A DNA stretch of 5,414 nt from an uncultured Spirochaetota bacterium (GTDB taxonomy: Bacteria; Spirochaetota; UBA4802; UBA5368). Shown here piece after piece: positions 1 to 5,414 of the stretch (the stretch's first letter is position 1; each line of letters starts with the position of its first letter). Location of the stretch: contig CALMJO010000172.1 of the NCBI GenBank assembly GCA_937864375.1, forward strand, positions 1-5,414. Direction: 5' to 3'. The notes under the pieces were generated by a model. The model worked only from the letters and a program-made list of their open reading frames with translations. It was not told the origin of the DNA and did not search any database. A program made the position numbers and the translations under genes.

Positions 1-10
1 GCAATTATGG

Positions 11-43
11 ATAAGAAAATGAAGAAGGCTGACTTAGCAGCCT
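11..43 (-). terminator. Candidate Rho-independent terminator for leftward transcription
   Basis: Read on the minus strand, AGGCTG (43-38) pairs perfectly with CAGCCT (31-26) around a six-base loop, CTAAGT. It is followed by the T-rich tail TCTTCATTTTCTTAT (25-11). This is the only stem plus T-rich tail I found downstream of leuB, so it could end the five-gene unit about 280 bases past the leuB stop. The stem is short, only half G/C at its base, and the T tract is interrupted, so the call is tentative. On the plus strand the same hairpin has no T tract and would not terminate. Confidence 0.35.
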
Positions 44-45
44 AA

Positions 46-322
46 AGGCTTACTAATATGACAACCACTTTTTTCGGAATTCCGGGGCTTGGCGTACCGG
101 TTCAAAGATATCGCGAGACGCATATTTCTCATCAGGATGCGGGTTTCCATATTGGCCGGCCCGTGGCAACAGCGGTGTTTGTGACACGCATATACATGCA
201 GCGATTCACGAATCCCGGCTGGATTCAATTCACCGGGAGATTCTTCAGGAACGACATGGTGATGCATGCCCCTCCGTCAGGCGCCGTTCCTGTTCGCCCG
301 CGAGCGGATCCACCGCCTTCCT
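46..322. other. Intergenic region downstream of leuB, no supported gene
   Basis: This stretch is visibly less GC-rich than the genes to its right, especially at its left end. Open frames exist on both strands (plus from 58, minus from 267), but their translations resemble no family I know, have irregular composition, and lack a convincing Shine-Dalgarno sequence. Small symmetric elements are present: GATTC-AC-GAATC at 203-214, and TCCCGG (213-218) facing CCGGGA (233-238) across 14 bases. GCGGATCC occurs twice, at 304-311 and 329-336, the second copy inside the end of leuB. None is followed by a T tract, so I do not call a terminator here. No tRNA or other RNA gene was recognised. Confidence 0.6.
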
Positions 323-1396
323 TCATCCGCGGATCCTCTCCGCGATAAGATCGCCCATCGCCGCGGTCCCCGCCAGTGTCTTCCCCTGCGACATGATATC
401 GGCGGTCCGGTATCCCTCCGCGAGCACTCTCTCCACCGCACCCAGGATCATGTCGTACGCGGACTCCATCCCGAAGCTGTATTTCAGCATCATCGCCGCA
501 GAGAGGATCTGTGCGATGGGGTTTGCTATCCCCTTCCCGGCGATGTCCGGCGCCGATCCGCCCGCCGGCTCGTAAAGCCCGAACGAGCTTTCGCACAGGG
601 AGGCCGAGGGGAGCATGCCCAGCGATCCGGTAATCATCGCCGCCTCGTCCGAAAGGATGTCGCCGAACATGTTGTCGCAGAGCATGACGTCGAACTGCCG
701 GGGATTGCGCACCAGCTGCATCGCCGCGTTGTCGACATACATGTGATTGAGGGAGACGTCCGGGTATTCCCTCGCTATCCGGTTCACCGTCTCCCGCCAC
801 AGCACCATCGTGGTGAGAACGTTCGCCTTGTCTATGGAGGTCAGTCTTTTGCTCCTCCTGCGCGCCGTTTCAAAACCGACGCGCGCGATGCGCTCGATCT
901 CCGGCGTTGTATACACAAGGGTGTCCCAGGCGCGGTCTCCCTCGCGTCCCTTGGGCTCGCCAAAGTAGATGCCGCCCACGAGCTCGCGGATGATGATGAT
1001 GTCGAACCCGTCCCCGATAACGGTTTCCTTTAAAGGGCAGGCGTCCCTGAGCTCCTTGAAAATGATCGCGGGCCTCAGGTTGGCGAAAAGCCTGAAATGC
1101 TTCCTGAGCGGGAGCAGGGCTCCCCTTTCGGGCTGCTTCTCCGGCGGCAGGGCTTCCCATTGGGGCCCGCCCACTGACCCGAACAGCACGGCGTCCGCCT
1201 TTTCGCAGACTTCGATTGTGGATCGGGGAAGCGGTTCCCCGGACAGGTCAATGGCCGCTCCGCCCACCGGCGCCTCGGTGAACGCGAAGCCGGTCCCCGT
1301 CACCGTTGAGATCCTGCGCAGAACCTTCAACGCCTCCGCCACGATCTCCGGGCCGATCCCGTCGCCCGGAAGCACCGCTATTTTCTTATCCGACAT
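323..1396 (-). CDS. leuB: 3-isopropylmalate dehydrogenase (LeuB)
   Basis: This cytoplasmic enzyme carries out the NAD-dependent oxidative decarboxylation of 3-isopropylmalate to 2-oxoisocaproate, the third step of leucine biosynthesis. The 357-residue product has the usual family length. It begins with the family signature AVLPGDGIGPEI (7-18). Substrate-binding arginines are seen at R98, R108 and R137, the catalytic pair at Y144 and K190, and metal-binding aspartates at D222, D246 and D250; all fall at a near-constant offset from the Thermus enzyme. The NAD-binding segment GGSAPDIAGKGIANP (279-293) is of the common bacterial LeuB form and argues against tartrate, malate or isocitrate dehydrogenase. 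The frame stays open 73 codons upstream into pgk, but the ATG at 1396 is chosen because the family N-terminus starts there and GGAG lies 7 bases before it. It starts 26 bases after the pgk stop and is the last gene of the unit. No leuA, leuC or leuD is in the window, so its pairing with inositol genes is unexplained. Confidence 0.95.
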   Translation of the reverse strand: MSDKKIAVLPGDGIGPEIVAEALKVLRRISTVTGTGFAFTEAPVGGAAIDLSGEPLPRSTIEVCEKADAVLFGSVGGPQWEALPPEKQPERGALLPLRKHFRLFANLRPAIIFKELRDACPLKETVIGDGFDIIIIRELVGGIYFGEPKGREGDRAWDTLVYTTPEIERIARVGFETARRRSKRLTSIDKANVLTTMVLWRETVNRIAREYPDVSLNHMYVDNAAMQLVRNPRQFDVMLCDNMFGDILSDEAAMITGSLGMLPSASLCESSFGLYEPAGGSAPDIAGKGIANPIAQILSAAMMLKYSFGMESAYDMILGAVERVLAEGYRTADIMSQGKTLAGTAAMGDLIAERIRG

Positions 1397-1403
1397 CCTT
1401 TTT

Positions 1404-1407
1404 CTCC
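1404..1407 (-). promoter_or_regulatory. leuB ribosome binding site
   Basis: GGAG on the minus strand lies seven bases before the ATG at 1396. It supports that start over the upstream in-frame ATG at 1615, which would add 73 Arg-rich residues overlapping pgk and unlike any LeuB N-terminus. Confidence 0.75.
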
Positions 1408-1422
1408 ATGATTTTCCAGTTA

Positions 1423-2694
1423 TCACTGACTCTTCCACCCTGTGTGCCCGGACCTCTTTGCCGCATTCCGGAGCGCTTTCACCACGGGGAGCTCTTCCCC
1501 TGAAAGGAAGCGCACCATCGCTCCTCCGCCGGTGCATATGTACGAAATTCCCTTTTCCACCCCGTACCTGTTCGCGGCCGCGATGCTGTCGCCGCCGCCC
1601 AGGACCGATCGGCACCCGGAAGAGGCCATTGCCTCCCAGAGGGCGCGCGTCCCGTAGCCGGTCGCCTCTTTTTCGAAGATCCCCACGGGGCCGTTCGCGA
1701 AAACCGTGCCCGATTCACGGATTATCCTCACGTACTCCGCGGCCGTCTCATGGCCTATGTCCGCGAGGAGCGCGTCGCACGGAAGCTGCTTCAGCGCGAG
1801 CTCTTTCCTCCCGCCCTCTTCCTCGAAGGCCAGGTCGGACGGCAGCACGATCCTGTCCGGGAATTTCTCGAGAATGCCTCCCGCAACAGGAATGAATTCC
1901 GCGAGATTGCTGCTGCGAATAAAGTCCGCGGACGCCTTCCCGATATCCAGGCCCTTCGCGAGCAGCATGATGTGCGCCACCAGGCCGCCCGTCAACACTT
2001 TGTCCGCGATCCCTTTCCCGCAGACGGTGCTCATCATCATGAATGCGTCCTGTATCTTCGCACCTCCCAGGATGAACACGCAGGGCCGCGCGGGATCCTC
2101 CATCAGCTCCGAAAGCACGCAGAACTCCTCCTCGAAGAGACGCCCCATCGCCGAGGGCAGCACTTCCTGGAACCCCACGAGCGAGGGCTGCGACCGGTGC
2201 GCCGCGGCGAAGGCGTCGCACACGTAGAGATCGGCGAGCGGCGCGAGCTTTGCCACGACCTGCGTCCTGCTCTGCTCCTCCGGTGTGAGGTTCAGCTTCG
2301 TTTCGAACAGGGTCATCTCCTCGGAAACGAAGCGCACGTTGTCCAGGAGGAGGATTTCTTCCTTACGGAGGGAGCGTATTCTCTCCCTGGCGGACGGGCC
2401 CGTCACGTCGTCGATGAAGCCCACATCGCGGCCGAGGAGCCCGCCCAGGACCTTCGCATGGGGAAGCGTGGTGTAATAGTTTTTGTATTCGAGGTCCCCG
2501 CCCTGGTGCGCCAGGAGCACGAGCTTCGCCCCCTTCTCTGAAAGCTCCCGTATCGTCGGGAGGCATCCCCTGATCCTCGTCAGGTCCTTCAGTGAGCCCG
2601 TTTTCCGGTCGATGGGCTGGTTGATATCCACCCTGCAGAGGACCGTTTTCCCCGCGATCTCGAAATCGTCGATGGTGTGTATCCCGAATCTCAT
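1423..2694 (-). CDS. pgk: Phosphoglycerate kinase, archaeal-type
   Basis: The family transfers phosphate from 1,3-bisphosphoglycerate to ADP, giving 3-phosphoglycerate and ATP in the cytoplasm. The 423-residue product is slightly longer than the roughly 390-415 usual for PGK and has both lobes. The N-terminal substrate lobe shows RVDINQPID (21-29), TRIRG (39-43), LLLDNVRF (115-122) and DAFAAAHRSQPSLVG (160-174). The C-terminal nucleotide lobe shows ILGGAKIQD (208-216), NGPVGIFE (334-341), GGGDSIAAANRYG (366-378) and CTGGGA (387-392). RVDIN, AHQ, the AAAHRSQPSLVGFQEVLPS region and the DDVTGP segment match the archaeal branch rather than the common bacterial one. One oddity is the loop LAHQGGDLEYKN (61-72): where PGKs usually have an HxxRP-type motif, the arginine that contacts substrate appears to be replaced by glycine. 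The start at 2694 has AGAGAGG six bases upstream. It follows the GAPDH gene by 55 bases, the widest gap in the unit, and precedes leuB. Family is certain; the exact substrate is inferred. Confidence 0.92.
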   Translation of the reverse strand: MRFGIHTIDDFEIAGKTVLCRVDINQPIDRKTGSLKDLTRIRGCLPTIRELSEKGAKLVLLAHQGGDLEYKNYYTTLPHAKVLGGLLGRDVGFIDDVTGPSARERIRSLRKEEILLLDNVRFVSEEMTLFETKLNLTPEEQSRTQVVAKLAPLADLYVCDAFAAAHRSQPSLVGFQEVLPSAMGRLFEEEFCVLSELMEDPARPCVFILGGAKIQDAFMMMSTVCGKGIADKVLTGGLVAHIMLLAKGLDIGKASADFIRSSNLAEFIPVAGGILEKFPDRIVLPSDLAFEEEGGRKELALKQLPCDALLADIGHETAAEYVRIIRESGTVFANGPVGIFEKEATGYGTRALWEAMASSGCRSVLGGGDSIAAANRYGVEKGISYICTGGGAMVRFLSGEELPVVKALRNAAKRSGHTGWKSQ

Positions 2695-2700
2695 CCCTTT

Positions 2701-2707
2701 CCTCTCT
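2701..2707 (-). promoter_or_regulatory. pgk ribosome binding site
   Basis: AGAGAGG on the minus strand ends six bases before the ATG at 2694. The 55-base gap to the GAPDH stop also holds a small GCGG-CACT-CCGC hairpin possibility (2735-2746), too weak to call a regulatory element. Confidence 0.7.
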
Positions 2708-2749
2708 GCGGCCCCTGGCGGAACCGCGCACGATGCGGAGTGCCGCCGC

Positions 2750-3778
2750 CTATTTCCATTTGCCCATTCCCAGGAAGGAGTTCGTCGCCCCTACCGCCTT
2801 GAGCCTGTCCTTCTCCATGCCCATCGACGCCCTCACGCCGTCGATCGTCTCCGGGATAGTCACCGACTCCTGGGGAATGTTGATCGCGAACATGATGCTG
2901 TCGCCCGTTTCGACGATCGAGTCCTCCCACAGGCCTATCTCGTACATGTCGCCCCTGGGATTGCCCAGGTCGCGCGCATACCTGAAGAACGACGCGTTGC
3001 CTATGAATCCCTCGTCGATGGTGACGACGCGGATCCTGTCGTGCGCCCTGAAGCACTCGGCTGCGCCGCTTCTGGAAATTTTTTTCCTGGGCGTTGCGAC
3101 GACCGTGATGATGTGCCCGTGCGTCACGGGCGTATGCACCAGGATGCCGGTGGCGTGGATGTGCGGCATGATCGTCATCAGGTCAACCGCCTGGTGACTC
3201 GGGGCCTTGTCCATCTGCAGGGCGTTCGTCAATCCCCTGTGGTAATCGCCGGGATCGGCGACCCTCCGGACGATGGTGATCGCGACCCGCTCGATCCCGT
3301 ACGCCCTGTCGAGGCAGTCCACCGCGCGAATGAGCCCCGTGGTGTTGCAGGATGTCAGCTTTAAAAACTGCTTGTCGAGCCCCTGCTCGTAGTTCGCGTA
3401 CCCGTGAAAGAACACGTCCGCTACGCTGTTCTTCTCGCCGCCCTGGAAGATCGCCTTCTTTCCGAGCTTCGCGTACAGTTCCCTGTTCTTCGCCCCCACG
3501 CCCGCGCTCGTCGCGTCCAGGATCACGTCACATTCCCGGACCAATTTTTCAAACGTACCGGACAAGCGGATTCCCGCCTTCTCGAGCGATACCTTATTAT
3601 CGGGCTGCGCATTGTAGAATGCATAGGGCATCCCCCTCTCCTTCAGCGCCTTTACCGCGAGGGTCGGGGCCACGTCGGCCACGCCCACCAGCTCCATGTC
3701 CCCCTGCAGCGCGACACCGTCCGCAAGCCTCTGCCCTATTACGCCGTACCCGGCTACTCCCACCTTCACTTTTCCCAT
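2750..3778 (-). CDS. gap: Glyceraldehyde-3-phosphate dehydrogenase, archaeal type II
   Basis: The family oxidises glyceraldehyde 3-phosphate with inorganic phosphate and NAD(P) to 1,3-bisphosphoglycerate. The 342-residue product fits the archaeal type II family (about 335-345) and not the bacterial type I GapA. The N-terminal Rossmann motif is VAGYGVIGQRLAD (8-20). FQGGEK (111-116) and the catalytic cysteine segment SCNTTGLIR (143-151, Cys144) are hallmark type II sequences, as are the arginine pair at 171-172, the histidine segment THGHIITV (219-226, H220 and H222) and IPQESVTIPETIDGVRA (301-317). After beta strand 2 the sequence reads VGVAD, with D35 where archaeal enzymes often have Lys, which suggests NAD over NADP. 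The usual KKGPINA and PSHH motifs read HRGLTNA (180-186) and PSHQ (193-196), so the substrate pocket may differ. The start at 3778 has AAGAGGA upstream; GAGG is 8 bases from the ATG. It follows iolG by 23 bases and precedes pgk, the enzyme for the next glycolytic step. Family is certain; physiological substrate is inferred. Confidence 0.93.
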   Translation of the reverse strand: MGKVKVGVAGYGVIGQRLADGVALQGDMELVGVADVAPTLAVKALKERGMPYAFYNAQPDNKVSLEKAGIRLSGTFEKLVRECDVILDATSAGVGAKNRELYAKLGKKAIFQGGEKNSVADVFFHGYANYEQGLDKQFLKLTSCNTTGLIRAVDCLDRAYGIERVAITIVRRVADPGDYHRGLTNALQMDKAPSHQAVDLMTIMPHIHATGILVHTPVTHGHIITVVATPRKKISRSGAAECFRAHDRIRVVTIDEGFIGNASFFRYARDLGNPRGDMYEIGLWEDSIVETGDSIMFAINIPQESVTIPETIDGVRASMGMEKDRLKAVGATNSFLGMGKWK

Positions 3779-3785
3779 GTTGTCA

Positions 3786-3792
3786 TCCTCTT
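3786..3792 (-). promoter_or_regulatory. GAPDH gene ribosome binding site
   Basis: AAGAGGA on the minus strand lies just upstream of the ATG at 3778, with GAGG eight bases from the start codon. Another ATG eight bases further upstream is out of frame and is not a competing start for this protein. Confidence 0.7.
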
Positions 3793-3801
3793 CCCGTTGG
3801 A

Positions 3802-4812
3802 TTAATCTTCTACTTTAACCGGCCTGTTCTCGGCCAGCGACCGCTTCGCCGCGAGCCCGATCAGCACCGGCTTGAGCCCGTCCACCCCCGTGACGGACGG
3901 AATGGAGTCGTTCAGTACCGCATCGATGAACATTTTCATCTCGGTCGCAAAGGATTCCATGTAGCGCTCGAGGAAGAAGTACTTGGGCTTCTCCGAATGC
4001 ACCCCGTCCTCGCGGCTCAGCACCGCGGACGACGGCGTGTCGTTGGACACCGCAACGCATCCCCCGGAGCCGAACACCTCGACCCTCTGGTCGTACCCGT
4101 ACACGGCCTTGCGGCTGTTGTCAATGACGCCGAGCGCGCCGTTCGCGAATTTCAGCGTGATCACGGCGGTGTCGATGTCCCCGGCCTTCCCGATTTGGGG
4201 GTCGACGAGCACCGCACCCTGCGCGTACACCTCCACGACCTCGCTCGCCGCCAGGTAGCGCGCCATGTCGAAATCATGGATCGTCATGTCCAGGAACATG
4301 CCGCCCGAAACCCTCGCGTATTCCGGCGGGGGCGGCGCGGGATCGCGCGAGGTGATTTTAACAATATGGGGATCGCCGATCTTCCCCTCGCGGATGAGAT
4401 CGTGGACCTTCTTGAAGTTGTGGTCGAAGCGCCTGTTGAACCCCACCTGGAATTTCACGCCGGCATTGCGCACCGCGTCGAGCGCCTTGTGGATCCGGAC
4501 GATGTCGTAGTCGATCGGCTTTTCGCAAAAGATATGCTTCTTCGCGCCGGCCGCCTCGATCGTGATCTGCGAATGGGTGTCCGTGGACGAGCAGATGATC
4601 ACCGCATCGATCTCCGGGTCCGCGAGCAGCTCTTTATAGTCACCGGTGACCTTCCGGATGCCCAGCCCCTGCGCCCAGTCACGTATCGCGTCGATCTTCA
4701 AATCGGAGACGGCTGCGACCTCCGCGCCCTTCACTCCATAAACGATATTCTCGGTGTGGATCTTTCCTATCCTTCCCGCACCGATCACGCCTACCCTTAT
4801 ACGCTTTGACAT
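3802..4812 (-). CDS. iolG: Inositol 2-dehydrogenase (Gfo/Idh/MocA family)
   Basis: It oxidises myo-inositol to 2-keto-myo-inositol (2-inosose) with NAD, the first step of inositol catabolism in the cytoplasm. The 336 residues match the family length of about 335-345. The N-terminal Rossmann motif is VGVIGAGRIGKIH (7-19), with an acidic D37 after beta strand 2, as expected for NAD. The catalytic triad typical of IolG is present: K98 in CEKPI (96-100), and D175 and H179 in GGMFLDMTIHDFDMAR (170-185). The segment SRDPAPPPPEY (155-165) is also characteristic of bacterial IolG. GAGGT lies 8 bases before the ATG at 4812. It follows iolE by 26 bases, and this neighbour strongly supports an inositol substrate. 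Related Gfo/Idh/MocA enzymes oxidise scyllo-inositol, D-chiro-inositol or other sugars, so activity on another inositol isomer remains possible. Confidence 0.92.
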   Translation of the reverse strand: MSKRIRVGVIGAGRIGKIHTENIVYGVKGAEVAAVSDLKIDAIRDWAQGLGIRKVTGDYKELLADPEIDAVIICSSTDTHSQITIEAAGAKKHIFCEKPIDYDIVRIHKALDAVRNAGVKFQVGFNRRFDHNFKKVHDLIREGKIGDPHIVKITSRDPAPPPPEYARVSGGMFLDMTIHDFDMARYLAASEVVEVYAQGAVLVDPQIGKAGDIDTAVITLKFANGALGVIDNSRKAVYGYDQRVEVFGSGGCVAVSNDTPSSAVLSREDGVHSEKPKYFFLERYMESFATEMKMFIDAVLNDSIPSVTGVDGLKPVLIGLAAKRSLAENRPVKVED

Positions 4813-4820
4813 GATTGCTT

Positions 4821-4825
4821 ACCTC
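4821..4825 (-). promoter_or_regulatory. iolG ribosome binding site
   Basis: GAGGT on the minus strand lies eight bases before the ATG at 4812, inside the 26-base gap after iolE. Confidence 0.7.
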
Positions 4826-4838
4826 GTTTACTTAAAGC

Positions 4839-5414
4839 TTACAGGCCGGTTTCGTTCCGGATGAATTTCCTCGCCTTCAGCGCATATTCGAGCGGGTTCG
4901 CCCGCGCCGGGTCCTGTTCGGCCTCGACGACCATCCATCCCCTGTACTTGTTCGCTTCCAGTATCCTGAAGAGAGGCCTGAAGGCGACCATGCCGTCACC
5001 CGGCACGGTGAACACGCCTTCCCTGACCGCTTTCAGGAAGCTCCAGTTCTGCCGCTGCGCCTTTTTCAGGACCTCTTTGCGGACATCCTTCAAATGAACG
5101 TGCCTTACCCGTTTCACGTATTTTTTCAGGACCAGCGCCGGATCGATCCCCGCACACCCCAGGTGTCCCGAGTCGAAGAGCAGCCCTACGAGCGAGGGAT
5201 CGGTGGCCTCCATCAGGCGGTTGATCTCCTCGAACGTCTGGACGCCGGTTCCCATGTGGTGATGATAGGTGAGCGTCATTCCCTTCTTCGCGGCGATCCT
5301 CCCGAGCTTCTCCAGTCCCTGCGCCAGCCTGTCCCATTCGGCGTCGGTGAAGCGGGGCTTGTCCCGGAAAACCGGCGCGTCCATCCGCCCCTGGATGCTG
5401 TGTCCCTGCTCCGC
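4839..5414 (-). CDS. iolE: myo-Inosose-2 dehydratase, 5' end outside window
   Basis: IolE removes water from 2-keto-myo-inositol, the IolG product, giving 3D-(3,5/4)-trihydroxycyclohexane-1,2-dione, the second step of inositol catabolism. The visible part is the C-terminal 191 residues; the full protein is normally about 300, so roughly 105 residues are missing at the right edge. An ATG at 5384 is internal: the frame continues upstream through AEQGHSIQGR, a segment recognisable in IolE. The protein is a TIM barrel of the xylose isomerase/AP endonuclease 2 type. Numbering from the first visible residue, the hallmarks are TYHHHMGT (49-56), the metal-site segments DSGHLGCAG (81-89), HVHLKD (105-110) and EAEQDP (164-169), and FTVPGDG (135-141), all in the expected order. 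It is the most upstream gene seen in the unit, with iolG starting 26 bases after its stop. No disruption is seen in the visible part. Confidence 0.93.
   Translation of the reverse strand, partial: AEQGHSIQGRMDAPVFRDKPRFTDAEWDRLAQGLEKLGRIAAKKGMTLTYHHHMGTGVQTFEEINRLMEATDPSLVGLLFDSGHLGCAGIDPALVLKKYVKRVRHVHLKDVRKEVLKKAQRQNWSFLKAVREGVFTVPGDGMVAFRPLFRILEANKYRGWMVVEAEQDPARANPLEYALKARKFIRNETGL

Noticed and set aside
203..238. Inverted repeats GATTC-AC-GAATC and TCCCGG/CCGGGA as a leuB terminator
   Set aside because: The first has a two-base loop and the second a six-base stem with a 14-base loop. Neither is followed by a T tract on the minus strand.
34..267. Minus-strand open frame of 77 codons downstream of leuB
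   Set aside because: Composition rich in His, Cys and Arg without any motif, and no convincing ribosome binding site. It also ends across the candidate terminator hairpin.
58..348. Plus-strand open frame of 96 codons in the intergenic region
   Set aside because: It resembles no known family, has no good ribosome binding site, and runs into the end of leuB antisense.
1397..1615. Longer leuB starting at the ATG at 1615
   Set aside because: The extra 73 residues are the pgk 3' end in another frame, are Arg-rich, and match no LeuB. The ATG at 1396 has a proper Shine-Dalgarno sequence and the family N-terminus.
969..1895. Plus-strand open frame of 308 codons opposite leuB and pgk
   Set aside because: It spans the junction of two well-supported minus-strand genes, is Ser/Arg/Pro-rich, and shows no recognisable domain.
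2718..2746. GCGG/CCGC short stems in the GAPDH-pgk gap as a regulatory hairpin
   Set aside because: The stems are only four base pairs, one with a two-base loop, and such words are expected by chance in GC-rich DNA.
3352..4809. Long plus-strand open frame of 485 codons opposite iolG and the GAPDH gene
   Set aside because: It is an antisense shadow typical of GC-rich genes. The translation is rich in Arg, Pro and His with no domain, while both minus-strand genes have intact family motifs throughout.

Overview
This GC-rich window carries five genes, all on the minus strand and tightly spaced. In transcription order, from the right edge to the left, they are iolE (cut by the window edge), iolG, an archaeal-type glyceraldehyde-3-phosphate dehydrogenase, an archaeal-type phosphoglycerate kinase, and leuB. 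The gaps between them are 26, 23, 55 and 26 bases, each downstream start has a Shine-Dalgarno sequence, and no gap holds a visible promoter or terminator. This looks like one transcription unit whose promoter lies beyond position 5414.

The organism is most likely a bacterium: the inositol genes and LeuB are of ordinary bacterial type and the Shine-Dalgarno layout is bacterial. The two glycolytic genes instead resemble the archaeal branches of their families (type II GAPDH, archaeal-type PGK). I cannot name the phylum from this window.

Region by region: 1-322 is intergenic and less GC-rich than the rest, with a candidate terminator hairpin at its left end that would stop leftward transcription. 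323-1396 is leuB, 1423-2694 the PGK, 2750-3778 the GAPDH, 3802-4812 iolG, and 4839-5414 the C-terminal two thirds of iolE.

IolG oxidises myo-inositol to 2-keto-myo-inositol and IolE dehydrates that product. In the classical pathway later steps, not visible here, give dihydroxyacetone phosphate and malonate semialdehyde. GAPDH and PGK would then recover NADH and ATP from the triose phosphate. The main point of interest is this coupling of a dedicated archaeal-like GAPDH-PGK pair to inositol catabolism. The GAPDH has an Asp where archaeal homologues often have Lys, which suggests NAD preference, and both enzymes depart from family motifs near substrate-binding segments. They may therefore be a specialised catabolic pair, or may act on a different aldehyde and acyl phosphate. 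LeuB looks like an orthodox leucine-biosynthesis enzyme and is the odd member of the cluster.
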